33,817 bases of DNA from PWPR01 sp046542315 (GCA_046542315.1 JBKHBO010000014.1:1-33817), one strand, 5' to 3'; positions 13,413 through 21,834 are shown, numbered from the stretch's first letter. Numbers and translations: made by a program. The notes: generated by a model not told the origin, from the sequence alone.

Positions 13413-14721
13413 ATATTTTTACCTTGAAAACCGTTTGATTATCTACATCGATCGTCAGTGCATCAAGTGCAACTCCAACTCGATGATAACGCAATTTATA
13501 CTGCTCTTCTTTTGAAGTTGAAGGGTCTCCAAGTGGATATGGGATAGATATAGTTGGAACCATCTTATTCGCACCTACAGATACTGCTACTGGTATAAGA
13601 TTTGCCATCTGAACTACTGGGAATCCTGCTTTTTCAATTTCTTTGACCATCGTTGCACCGCAACGTGTACAGGTTCCTCAGGTTGATGATAGAATTATCG
13701 CATCTACGCCTTCATTGTTAAAGTACTCTACCATTTCATTTGCCATTCTTGCAGCTTCTGCTTGTGTTGTCCCTGTTCCTACTGTTGAATAGAAATAATC
13801 ATGTAATTTACCAATTTTTCCTTCATTTTCATAAGCTCTTAATGCATCTAATGGAACACAGACATTTGGATCTGCATCTGCAGCAGCTGGATCATATCCT
13901 GCATGAATAGTTTTATATTCTCCTGCTTTTAGTCTGTCCATTCCTGAAATATCATATCTTCCCCAACGAGTAGCTGAAGCTGATTGAATTCTGTCAGGAT
14001 TTTCTACTGGAACAATTCCTCCAGAGGTAACAAAAGCAATTGTAGCTTTTGATAGATCTTTGACTGGTGGAGCAATTGGTACTGCTTCTTTAGCAGGAAT
14101 TGGCAATTCTGTCTGGAACTCTTGCCCATTTAATTTTTTTAGTAACATATCAATGACTCTATCTGCTGCTGGAACTTCATCTTCTCTCCAGACTTGATGT
14201 CTAATTCCTCTTGAGAAGTAGCCTTCTGAATCAGCGTCTTTCAACTCTTCTTGATTTAATATTTTGTTTGCAAAGTTTGCCATATCTGATAAGTCACTTC
14301 TCATTGCTGCTGCACTTCTACCACCTTTAAAGATATACATTTCCTTTTTAAACATTTCAACGCCAGGGTTTTCTACATGCATAGAAGTGATTACTGGCAC
14401 ATTAAATTTATCTTTAACTGCTTTACAAATCGTACCGCAAGCAACTCCGTATCTGCCTGCTTGGAAAGCTGGACCAGCAATAAAAATATCAAAATCAAAC
14501 TTTTCTAGTTCAGATAAAATAACCTCTAAAGCTTGATCTGTATTAGAAGTCATGAAGTTATCTCCGCAAATAATTGTGTGAGTAATTTCTGCGTCTAATA
14601 CATTTTTTAAAAACATTCCTGGACCAACTACACCATCTCTTATTTCTGGCTCAAAATCAGCTTTATCTTCTCCACCAATTTGACCAAAGAATTGATTTAT
14701 ATAATGAATAGCCTTTTTCAT
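13411..14721 (-). CDS. grdH: Betaine/glycine/sarcosine reductase selenoprotein B (GrdB/GrdH family), with UGA-encoded Sec
   Basis: This 436-residue selenoprotein is the substrate-binding gamma subunit of component B. With the pyruvoyl subunit it activates the amine and transfers a carboxymethyl group to the selenoprotein A selenol. The in-frame TGA at 13680-13678 is residue 348, in S-T-U-G-T-C-T-R-C (UxxCxxC). Translation continues without break for 88 more codons, rich in family residues (GFPVVQMANLIPVAVSVGAN). A SECIS hairpin follows at 13651-13665. The length matches known GrdB proteins. Other signatures are IICGDNFM, GPAFQAGRYGVACG, MFKKEMYIFKGG and TSGGIVPVENPDRIQSASATRWGRYD. The ATG at 14721 follows AGGAGG, 11 bp after grdI. 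The BCCT neighbour favours betaine (GrdH) over glycine or sarcosine, but substrate assignment is inference. Components A and C are not in the window. Confidence 0.93.
13651..13665 (-). promoter_or_regulatory. Bacterial SECIS element of grdH
   Basis: On the minus strand CGTTGC and GCAACG form a 6-bp stem closing a GGT loop, beginning 12 nt after the UGA. The loop lies 19-21 nt from UGA, in the range needed for SelB-dependent insertion. The geometry matches the fdhA SECIS at 26530-26546. Confidence 0.85.
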
Positions 14722-14732
14722 ATTAGCTCCTC

Positions 14733-16052
14733 CTAAAACTCTTTTACTGTTTTTGTTGACCAACCTACAACTTGATCTCCACAAAACATTGCATTATTCT
14801 CCATAATAATTGATCCATCTGGTTTTACTGATGAACCAAGTATCTCATCGTCTTCCCAACCACCAGATAATCCGTCTCTAGCTAAAGCTTGTAATTCACC
14901 AATGACTTTGTCCATTGGAGGAAGTTTAATCAATTGAGATACATTACCACATGAAACAATAGCATCTGCTTTCTCATCTAAAGTAACAAGTGGTTGTGAT
15001 GCACCATCTCTACCAGTACATTCATTTGTTAATCCTACTGTTTTTACTCCTGCATCTTCAAGTGCAACTATACAAGCAATAAAATCAGCATCAGGATTTC
15101 CATATCCTTCTTCAGCTACAACTGCTCCATCTGCACCAAGAGTATTCGCTATTGCAGCAACCATCTGTGCAGCTCTTTCTTTTTGCTCTAAGGCAACATT
15201 CAAATTAGACATAATTACACCCAAGAAATTGAGAGTTTTATTATGCTGTGCAAAAAGTCTTTTTATCATTGGATAGTTTTGAAAATCATAAGTTGACCAT
15301 TTTGAAGAACATGGCATGAATGAACCAGAAATAATTGCACCATCTAAAACTTCATTAGGATGGACAAATGTAGGCAGCATTCTGTTAGTGTCCCAGCCAT
15401 AATACAAATCATTATATCCTGACTCTTCCATTTGGGACTGAGGTTGTAATACTAAAACTACATTTGGTAAATCTGTAGGTTCTCTTTTCATAATTCCAGG
15501 AAGATTAAATTCTTCTACCTTTTCTGGAGTTAATTCTTTAACACAAGATCCAATATATTCAGCTAAGCGCATACCAGCCCAACGTAAAGCTTTATTTTTC
15601 TTTTGTTGCTCTCTTTGTTCAAATAATTCATCAGTATCAGCAACTAAAACAATATTTTTAAGTTGTGAATAATATGTGTACTTAGCTCCCTCTCCACTCA
15701 TGTCAATTAAACCATCTTGAAAACTACCCCAATGCTGTCCTACCACTAAAACAGAACATCCTTTTAGCGCATGAACCACACCTTCACCGCTTCGAGCCAA
15801 TTCCCCAGTAACTCCTGGAAAAACTGATCTTCCATCAGGCCTAACTCTAGGCTCAATTGCCTCTTTAACTGGAACTAGTCTAACACTGTCACCAGGATTG
15901 ACAATTTCTAAATCTGCTTGAGTGATATGTTCATCTTTTCTAACAACAGCTAAAGCTTCTTCTTTGTTAATAGTTAATAACCCATCTTTAAAAGATGTTT
16001 TTTGACCAAATACTATATCTTTAACAAAAAAGTTACCGATCTTAAGATTCAT
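14733..16052 (-). CDS. grdI: Betaine/glycine/sarcosine reductase component B, alpha/beta proprotein (GrdE/GrdI family)
   Basis: This 439-residue proprotein is cleaved in related systems to give two subunits, one with an N-terminal pyruvoyl group that forms a Schiff base with the amine substrate. Family segments include KIGNFFVKDIVFG, RPDGRSVFPGVTGELARSGEG, VVGQHWGSFQDGLIDM and TNECTGRDGASQPLVT. The DGAIISGSFMPCSSKW stretch (237-252) aligns with the known cleavage region. Its only cysteine, Cys248, is the candidate pyruvoyl precursor (inference). The ATG at 16052 follows AAAGGGGAT; an upstream in-frame ATG would lie inside the promoter/operator region. It is the first gene of grdI-grdH-BCCT and its promoter lies among three operator-like repeats, divergent from a TetR-type gene. 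GrdI (betaine) rather than GrdE/GrdG is favoured by the BCCT neighbour. Confidence 0.88.
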   Translation of the reverse strand: MNLKIGNFFVKDIVFGQKTSFKDGLLTINKEEALAVVRKDEHITQADLEIVNPGDSVRLVPVKEAIEPRVRPDGRSVFPGVTGELARSGEGVVHALKGCSVLVVGQHWGSFQDGLIDMSGEGAKYTYYSQLKNIVLVADTDELFEQREQQKKNKALRWAGMRLAEYIGSCVKELTPEKVEEFNLPGIMKREPTDLPNVVLVLQPQSQMEESGYNDLYYGWDTNRMLPTFVHPNEVLDGAIISGSFMPCSSKWSTYDFQNYPMIKRLFAQHNKTLNFLGVIMSNLNVALEQKERAAQMVAAIANTLGADGAVVAEEGYGNPDADFIACIVALEDAGVKTVGLTNECTGRDGASQPLVTLDEKADAIVSCGNVSQLIKLPPMDKVIGELQALARDGLSGGWEDDEILGSSVKPDGSIIMENNAMFCGDQVVGWSTKTVKEF

Positions 16053-16092
16053 ATTGATCCCCTTTCTGCACCTTTGTGCATTAAAATCTTCC

Positions 16093-16137
16093 AACATGAT
16101 TATATTATAAACATGTTTATATTGCAAACATGTTTAT
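16093..16137. repeat. Three CATG-centred operator-like repeats at 17-bp spacing
   Basis: CATG cores lie at 16095-16098, 16112-16115 and 16129-16132, exactly 17 bp apart. The second and third are in AAACATGTTT palindromes; the first is degenerate (CAACATGATT). They overlap and flank the grdI promoter, between grdI and the divergent TetR-family gene, and are its likely binding sites. Confidence 0.8.
16099..16127 (-). promoter_or_regulatory. grdI promoter embedded in the CATG repeats
   Basis: On the minus strand TTGCAA (16127-16122) and TATAAT (16104-16099) are separated by 17 bp. One full AAACATGTTT palindrome fills the spacer and another overlaps the -35, an arrangement suited to repression. 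Confidence 0.75.
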
Positions 16138-16154
16138 GAATTTTCTAAAAATTT

Positions 16155-16183
16155 TTGTTATCTATTAACTTTTGTGATAATAT
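16155..16183 (+). promoter_or_regulatory. Promoter of the TetR-family gene
   Basis: TTGTTA (16155-16160) and TAATAT (16178-16183) have a 17-bp spacer and lie about 35 bp before the GTG start. It is 18 bp clear of the nearest CATG repeat, so autoregulation would be weaker than grd control. Confidence 0.55.
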
Positions 16184-16217
16184 TATTACCATAAAATAGT
16201 GAATTAAGGTGATTTAA

Positions 16218-16901
16218 GTGGATAATAAAACTTTAAAAAAGAATAGAATGATGAGGTACTTTATTGATGCTACTGCAGAAATCATTGAGTCTGAAGGAGT
16301 TGAAAAAGTAACTGTTAGAAAAGTTGCTGATTTAGCTGGATATAACATAGCTACGCTTTATAATTATTTTGAGAATCTAGATCATTTAGTTTCTATGGCT
16401 TCATTAAAATTTATTAAGCCATACACAGATGACTTACCTAACTATCTAGAAGAATGCGAGAATCCACTCTGTAGAGTTTTAAGAATCTGGGAGTGCTTTT
16501 GCACACATGCCTACGCCTCTCCTCATATATATAAGTTTGTTTTTTATAAAGACGCTAATAATCCCTTTCCAGATAATATAAAAGAATTTTATCATATTTA
16601 TCCAGAATACTTGGAGAACCTAGAAGATGACATTCTTGAAATGTTAACTAAAGATGATATATATTATAGAGCTTTAGTTTTATTAAAAGAATGTGTTGAA
16701 CAAGGCTATTTTGCTAGTGAAGACTTAGAAGATATAAATGAAATGGTTATTTTTATGTATGAAGGTGTATTAACAAGTATTTTATATCAAAGATTTGATG
16801 GAACAATTAAAGAAGCTGTTGAAAAGACTTTGAGATATATAAAGAAGATATTTGAAGCGCACTTACTAAAGGAATGTAAATTAGATTATTATAACTGTTA
16901 A
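16218..16901 (+). CDS. TetR/AcrR family transcriptional regulator
   Basis: This 227-residue protein starts at GTG behind AAGGTG. Residues about 10-56 are a standard TetR DNA-binding domain: YFIDATAEIIESEGVEKVTV, then RKVADLAGYNIATLYNYFEN with the recognition helix. The C-terminal 160 residues form an all-helical ligand domain with no recognisable pocket signature. It is unusually rich in acidic and aromatic residues. It is transcribed away from grdI, and the intergenic region carries palindromic AAACATGTTT repeats, so it probably controls the betaine reductase/BCCT unit. The ligand could be betaine or a product of its reduction (inference). It is followed by its own intrinsic terminator. Confidence 0.85.
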   Translation: MDNKTLKKNRMMRYFIDATAEIIESEGVEKVTVRKVADLAGYNIATLYNYFENLDHLVSMASLKFIKPYTDDLPNYLEECENPLCRVLRIWECFCTHAYASPHIYKFVFYKDANNPFPDNIKEFYHIYPEYLENLEDDILEMLTKDDIYYRALVLLKECVEQGYFASEDLEDINEMVIFMYEGVLTSILYQRFDGTIKEAVEKTLRYIKKIFEAHLLKECKLDYYNC

Positions 16902-16908
16902 TATAATA

Positions 16909-16939
16909 GGTGTTAGTCATAAAAGACTAACACCCTTTT
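16909..16939 (+). terminator. Terminator of the TetR-family gene
   Basis: GGTGTTAGTC and GACTAACACC form a perfect 10-bp stem with a 6-nt loop, then CTTTTT. It lies between the convergent TetR-family and M20 peptidase genes. Confidence 0.9.
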
Positions 16940-16950
16940 TGTTTGATTGT

Positions 16951-18192
16951 TTATTTTTTTACAATAGGATCAGTCAAATTGACAATCCCAGTTAAAGCAA
17001 GCAACATAAGTAATGACTTTTGAGAAGCTTTATAAACTCCATCTGGATCAAACCACTCTGCTAGACTATGAACTCCACCTTCTTTGCCACCACGGCCAAC
17101 TGTAACCGCAGGGACGCCTAAATCTATCGCTTGATTAGTATTAGTACATCCTCCATCAGATAACCTTGGCGTTACTCCAACAGCCTCTGTGGCAGCATAA
17201 GCTGTTTGGACAATAAATGAATTCTTGTCTTGGTCTCCTGCTGGAACGTCAAGTATCTTCTTAAATTCCACTTTTATTTCTTCACTATCCCAACGCTCAT
17301 TTTCTTCTTTAGCACCCAATATAAAAATTTCTATAGCTTTTTGTTCTAATTTTTCTAACTCTTTTGCACTGTCACTTCTCATGTTAATCTTAAAATTAGC
17401 TTTTTCTGCAATAGCATGAATCTGGTGACCACCCTCTACTAAACTTACCGCAAATGTAGTTTTAGGTTTCTTAGGAGGAGTCAAATCACCTAATTTGGTA
17501 ATCGCTCTTGCAGCTGCTTGAATAGGGTTTGGTAATCCAAAAGCACCATAAGCATGTCCTCCTGGTCCTGTATAAGTAACAGTGTAATTCTTTATACCAG
17601 TAGCTTGGTAGCTTACACTATCTCTACCTGATCCATCAATAGAGATACTAGCATCAATTTCAGGATGATTTTTTAATAATTCTCTCATTCCACCCATACC
17701 ACCAAGACCTTCCTCTTCTACAGTTCCAGCTATAATAATATTGCCATGAATTTGTGGTTTAAATTTTACTAAAGCACGAACAACTGATAAATTAGCAGCT
17801 AACCCTCTAGTATCATCACAAATTCCAGGAGCAAAAATCTTTCCATCTTTTTCTTTAGGAGTCACGTCTGTGCCAAAAGGAAAAACCGTGTCCAAATGAG
17901 CTTCTAACAATACTGTAGGGCCTTCTTTAATACCCTTGTAATATCCTAAAACATTACCATAATTATCAATATGAACATCTTCTAGCCCTAAATCAGTTAG
18001 CATTTTTGCATAGTGCTTGGCTCTTTTATCTTCTTGAAAAGTAGGGGATTCAACTTGTACTAATTCTTTTTGATCTTCAATTGTTTGGTCTAAGTCTTTC
18101 TCAATGAATGCAATAGCTTCTTTGACACTTTTATTGTCTAATAATAGATTAAATACTTTCTTAATTTCTTGACTTACAGTGTAGTTATTCAT
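16951..18192 (-). CDS. M20/M28-type zinc metallopeptidase (M20 family)
   Basis: This 413-residue cytoplasmic peptidase or deacylase has dinuclear zinc ligands in the usual places: VLLEAHLDTVFPF (His/Asp), GICDDTRGLAANL (bridging Asp), GTVEEEGLGGMGGM (catalytic/binding Glu), and ISIDGSGRDSVS. A dimerisation domain with GPGGHAYGAFGLPNPIQA follows, and the C-terminal His lies in GGKEGGVHSLAEW. The ATG at 18192 follows AAAGGAGG. It lies downstream of a MATE-type transporter gene and has a possible promoter of its own just upstream. Substrate cannot be fixed: the family includes tripeptidase T, carboxypeptidases and N-acyl-amino-acid deacylases. With a nearby M29 aminopeptidase it fits a peptide-fermenting life style. 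Confidence 0.88.
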   Translation of the reverse strand: MNNYTVSQEIKKVFNLLLDNKSVKEAIAFIEKDLDQTIEDQKELVQVESPTFQEDKRAKHYAKMLTDLGLEDVHIDNYGNVLGYYKGIKEGPTVLLEAHLDTVFPFGTDVTPKEKDGKIFAPGICDDTRGLAANLSVVRALVKFKPQIHGNIIIAGTVEEEGLGGMGGMRELLKNHPEIDASISIDGSGRDSVSYQATGIKNYTVTYTGPGGHAYGAFGLPNPIQAAARAITKLGDLTPPKKPKTTFAVSLVEGGHQIHAIAEKANFKINMRSDSAKELEKLEQKAIEIFILGAKEENERWDSEEIKVEFKKILDVPAGDQDKNSFIVQTAYAATEAVGVTPRLSDGGCTNTNQAIDLGVPAVTVGRGGKEGGVHSLAEWFDPDGVYKASQKSLLMLLALTGIVNLTDPIVKK

Positions 18193-18261
18193 TGTTTTAG
18201 CCTCCTTTAAAATAAAAATCAGTCCAAATAAATTCAATAACTATTTGAAGTGAGTTGTAAT

Positions 18262-19602
18262 CTAATTATTACTTACCTTAGCTCTTCGACCAGTTGGAGT
18301 TAATTTTCTACCGAAGAAGTAAACAACTCCAAATTCTCCTACATAGCCAAGCAACATGCTAATTCCAGCCAGTAAAGCACCTAGTTCAGGATAGATAGCA
18401 ACAACTCCTAGAGATATAATCATTGTTATAACAAGATTTGCTCCTTTTGACATTGTTAACACAGGAGTTCGTTTCTCCATCATTAATACTCCTGCAAACA
18501 TCTCAGAGTTTGTTACAACCAAAGGGATAAAAGCCATAGGTAGCATAGTAGTAAGTGCTGCCCCTGTAATATCTGGATCTGTACCAATTACATTCAAAAG
18601 CAACCACTCACCTGCTGGCGTTAATGACATTAGCAAAAGTAAAGCTGAGCCAAATATTCCAACCCCAAAAACAAATCTTTTAACCTTGTCAAATGTTTCT
18701 TTATTTTCTACAAATACTAATACTAGCTGATGAATGCTGAATGATATGCCAACTAAAATCCAAGAAGTTGAATAAGCAACTTGATATGCAGCAAGAGCAG
18801 TTTCTGGATTTACTGTCCTTGCCAAACCAGAATTTATAAATGGTCTGATAAAATTTTGCAATAATAATGCTCCCATTATTGGTACGTAAAAAGCCCAAGT
18901 AGTCTTATATGTAAGCTTTTCATCATCTTGTGGTTTATCAGGCAATTCTTTTCTTAGATTTCTGGCAGTTATAAAAGACATAATAGCTTCTACTGACATG
19001 CCTCCACCTAATACAAAAACACCAACTGCTGATCCAGTAACAAACTTATAATTCACCAGTACATAAGAGATAATTAGCATACTCGCTAATCTTAAGATCA
19101 TATTCATTGTTACTATATGTGTTTTTCTATTAACTACTAATAAACTTTGAAAGACTGATCTTAAAGCTGATGCTAGTGGTAATATCATAAACCATCTAAA
19201 TGCTCGAATAACTTCAGGAAATAATGATTCACTAACTCCAACAACTCTAATAAAAACAAACTCACCAATCGGTGTGTAACCAACTAAAAGTAAAATTATG
19301 ATTACAAAAGCCAACGCCATCCCAGTAACTTTTGAAAGAGTTCTAAAAGAACTCTTGTCATCTAGTAAAGCAACATAAATTCTTCTAATCCCAAACAAAG
19401 GCGACTCAAATATATAAATTATGCTATTTGCAACTGAATAGGCTGCTAAAGCTATTGCAGCATTTTCTGTTCTGGCAAGTGATGAGCTAATTATTGAGTG
19501 TGAACCCATCATTAACATATATGTTGTAGCTAATGGTGCAAAAAATATTAAAAGTTCTAAATAGTAGTTTTTTTGTTCAGTTTCTTTAGGCAAAATAATC
19601 AT
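18262..19602 (-). CDS. MATE-like (MOP superfamily) multi-helix transporter
   Basis: This protein of about 446 residues has roughly 12 hydrophobic helices in two related halves, an arrangement like MATE/MOP exporters. It has an N-terminal FFAPLATTYMLMMGSHSII segment and a second-half equivalent VPIMGALLLQNFIRPF. Sequence motifs of classic NorM/DinF proteins are weak, so it is a divergent branch. An ATG at 19602 directly abuts AGAGG; the TTG three codons later is better spaced from it, so the true start may be 19593. A promoter (TTGTAT-17-TATGAT) lies at 19659-19687. It precedes the M20 peptidase gene with a 69-bp gap. Substrate is unknown; co-operation with the peptidase (export of a product) is only a suggestion. 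Confidence 0.7.
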   Translation of the reverse strand: MIILPKETEQKNYYLELLIFFAPLATTYMLMMGSHSIISSSLARTENAAIALAAYSVANSIIYIFESPLFGIRRIYVALLDDKSSFRTLSKVTGMALAFVIIILLLVGYTPIGEFVFIRVVGVSESLFPEVIRAFRWFMILPLASALRSVFQSLLVVNRKTHIVTMNMILRLASMLIISYVLVNYKFVTGSAVGVFVLGGGMSVEAIMSFITARNLRKELPDKPQDDEKLTYKTTWAFYVPIMGALLLQNFIRPFINSGLARTVNPETALAAYQVAYSTSWILVGISFSIHQLVLVFVENKETFDKVKRFVFGVGIFGSALLLLMSLTPAGEWLLLNVIGTDPDITGAALTTMLPMAFIPLVVTNSEMFAGVLMMEKRTPVLTMSKGANLVITMIISLGVVAIYPELGALLAGISMLLGYVGEFGVVYFFGRKLTPTGRRAKVSNN

Positions 19603-19658
19603 CCTCTGTTAATTACAATAATCTAATCTTTCGATTACTAAAATATTTATCATGAATA

Positions 19659-19687
19659 ATCATACCCGAAGCCAATTTAAAATACAA
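19659..19687 (-). promoter_or_regulatory. Promoter of the divergent MATE-like gene
   Basis: On the minus strand TTGTAT (19687-19682) and TATGAT (19664-19659) are 17 bp apart, about 60 bp before the start codon. Confidence 0.5.
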
Positions 19688-19709
19688 GACAAACACATGA
19701 CAAATATTC

Positions 19710-21068
19710 CTAGTTACTAATTGACTCAATCTTTAATATCTTTTTTCCGATATTGATAGAAGCTCCTCCTAAAATAAGTTGTCCAAAACATAAACCTAAT
19801 AGCATTCCAACAAATCCATTTATCATTGATCCTATATATACAGAAGGAACTAATATTACAAAAGTGCCTATACCATTGATAATTAAAGACCATTTTGGTT
19901 TTCCAATAGCATTAAGTTCTTGGCCAGTCCAATTATATAAATTCAACCCTATTGAAGCAAAAAGAATAATTCTTAGATATATTGTTGCTAGCTTAATTAC
20001 TTCAGGATTATTTGAAAAAATACTGATTAATGGTTTTGCAAAGAACAGGGCAACTATAAAAGTAAATAACCCATAAAAAATAGCTATAAGATTTTTAACT
20101 ATTCTTACCTCTTCTACTCTAGTAAATTTATCTGCTCCAAAATTCTGCCCTGTCATCGGCACTATTGTAGTACCAACTGCGCCACTTATTACTGTAGCAA
20201 AGCTTTCTACTCTAGTACCAACTGCTATAGCAGCAACAGCTACTGTACCGCCAACAGTCGCAGCTAGGGCTGTTAAAATGCTTCTAAGAATTTGTGGAAA
20301 CAATCTAATAACCGCACCAGGGACTCCTACATGCAATATCTTTTTCCATGATTTAATCATTGTTTTTATTTTAACAGGTTTCAAATCTAATAATCCATGA
20401 TGAAAATGTAGAAAAGATAATGTAGCGACCATTCCAATTGATCTTGAAATTGCTGTTGCTAAAGCAGCTCCCTTAATACCCATAGTAGGGAAGCCAAACC
20501 ATCCGAAAATAAAAATAGGGTCTAAAATTATATTTGTTAGAGCACAAGTTGTCATGACTATAAAGGGTCTAACCATATCACCTACAGCCCTCATTGCAGA
20601 ATCACTAACCGGAGGCATAACAACTGCAATAATACTAATATAATAAATTGTCATATATTCCTTAACTAAAGGCAATGTCACTTCATTTGCTCCTAAAATT
20701 GTAAAAACCCTATCCATTGTCAATAAACCTATAAGTGACATTATGACAACTGAAATTATAGAAAGAACAATGCCATCTGTTGCAGTTCTCTTCATCATTT
20801 GCTCATCTTTTCTCCCTACTGCACGGGATAAAACTGATGCCGATCCAATACTCATTCCTGATGAAATGGAGCCAACTATCATTACTATTGGGAATGTAAA
20901 GCCCATAGCAGCTAATGAGTCAGTTCCAAGTTTTGAAACAAAGTATGTATCAGTTAAATTAAATATTGTAAAGGCTAACATCCCTCCTATTGTAGGTATT
21001 ACTAGCCTGACAAAATGCTGCTTGATACTTCCCTTTGTAAGGTCTAAATATTTTCTACTGACTCTCAC
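19710..21068 (-). CDS. MATE family efflux transporter
   Basis: This 452-residue, 12-helix transporter has clear MATE signatures in both halves: LVIPTIGGMLAFTIFNLTDT (residues 22-41), SKLGTDSLAAMGFTFP, GSASVLSRAVGRKD, and in the second half VPGAVIRLFPQILRS and GTTIVPMTGQNFGADKF. It belongs to the NorM/DinF group of Na+- or H+-coupled exporters of cationic drugs or metabolites. The GTG at 21068 follows GAGGGTG. An extended -10 promoter lies at 21099-21107, between it and the sirtuin gene. It is full length. Which compound it exports cannot be told. Confidence 0.93.
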   Translation of the reverse strand: MRVSRKYLDLTKGSIKQHFVRLVIPTIGGMLAFTIFNLTDTYFVSKLGTDSLAAMGFTFPIVMIVGSISSGMSIGSASVLSRAVGRKDEQMMKRTATDGIVLSIISVVIMSLIGLLTMDRVFTILGANEVTLPLVKEYMTIYYISIIAVVMPPVSDSAMRAVGDMVRPFIVMTTCALTNIILDPIFIFGWFGFPTMGIKGAALATAISRSIGMVATLSFLHFHHGLLDLKPVKIKTMIKSWKKILHVGVPGAVIRLFPQILRSILTALAATVGGTVAVAAIAVGTRVESFATVISGAVGTTIVPMTGQNFGADKFTRVEEVRIVKNLIAIFYGLFTFIVALFFAKPLISIFSNNPEVIKLATIYLRIILFASIGLNLYNWTGQELNAIGKPKWSLIINGIGTFVILVPSVYIGSMINGFVGMLLGLCFGQLILGGASINIGKKILKIESISN

Positions 21069-21098
21069 TTATATCACCCTCATATAAAAATCCTTTCT

Positions 21099-21107
21099 AT
21101 TATATCA
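21099..21107 (-). promoter_or_regulatory. Extended -10 promoter of the MATE gene
   Basis: On the minus strand TGATATAAT (TGn plus a perfect TATAAT) lies about 30 bp before the GTG start; no convincing -35 is seen. Confidence 0.55.
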
Positions 21108-21120
21108 TTTTTATGAGTGA

Positions 21121-21729
21121 TTAAGAATGTATTATTTTTTTAATTAGCCTTGGAACTTTTGTTTTAGCATCACTATTTACTTCATAAATTTTCTTTTTAG
21201 TTGCTTTTGCATATTCTAAAATATCTATTGCTGTTGAAGTATAATAGGATGTGCCAACTATAATTAAAATATCGCACTCACTAACCATATTAAAGGCCTT
21301 GTTAATTTTTGATAACCCATCACCATAAAGCACCACATTTGGTTGCAAAACTGAACTACATTCTGGGCATTTATAGCTCTCTTTTAATATTTTGAAATCA
21401 AACTCTTGATTACATTTTTTACAACGCAACTTCTCAAGATTACCATGAATCTCCAAAACTTCTTCTGAGTTAGCCTTAGTGTGAAGTCCATCTATATTCA
21501 TTGTAATTATTGGTATTTCATATTTAGCAAGAATTAAGTGAGCTTTATTTGGGCTTGCTTTATCTATGGTTGTTTTTAATTTTAATAAAACCTCAAAAAA
21601 CTGTTTTGGATGACTACTAAAAAACCTACGACTTAACTTATCTCTCAATTCTCCCATTTCTTCAAAAGTAGGAATCCCACTATCCTTAGATATTCCTGCT
21701 CCTGTGAAAGCTAAGATTCTTTTATTCAC
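21121..21729 (-). CDS. Small, atypical Sir2 family NAD-dependent protein deacylase
   Basis: This 202-residue sirtuin-like protein has GAGISKDSGIPTF (residues 10-22), TMNIDGLHTKA (76-86), EIHGN with catalytic His95, a Zn ribbon (C103, C106, C121, C124), QPNVVLYGDGL and IIVGTSYYTSTA. It departs from the norm in several ways. The usual DFR after SGIP is replaced by TFEE; TQNID is TMNID, so the Gln is lost; and the protein is about 40 residues shorter than typical sirtuins. The GTG at 21729 is chosen because GGGGGAGG precedes it; an ATG six codons upstream overlaps that site. Because residues contacting NAD differ, deacylase activity is uncertain. It could act on another acyl group or on ADP-ribose transfer. 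It is transcribed divergently from the aminopeptidase gene. Confidence 0.82.
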   Translation of the reverse strand: MNKRILAFTGAGISKDSGIPTFEEMGELRDKLSRRFFSSHPKQFFEVLLKLKTTIDKASPNKAHLILAKYEIPIITMNIDGLHTKANSEEVLEIHGNLEKLRCKKCNQEFDFKILKESYKCPECSSVLQPNVVLYGDGLSKINKAFNMVSECDILIIVGTSYYTSTAIDILEYAKATKKKIYEVNSDAKTKVPRLIKKIIHS

Positions 21730-21825
21730 TAAACCTCCCCCTTTCATTTATATTTCTTATATACATTCTAGATGAGTTTTGCCTAACATCCAAATAAAAC
21801 TCTTCCCTTATTTTTGCTTTTATTA

Positions 21826-21834
21826 TGATATAAT
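21826..21834 (+). promoter_or_regulatory. Extended -10 promoter of the aminopeptidase gene
   Basis: TGATATAAT (TGn plus a perfect TATAAT) lies 28 bp before the ATG; the -35 is poor. Confidence 0.55.

Noticed and set aside
13411..13650. Separate 79-residue gene starting at an internal ATG
   Set aside because: It is the C-terminal part of selenoprotein grdH, continuous through the UGA at 13680-13678; no ribosome-binding site of its own.
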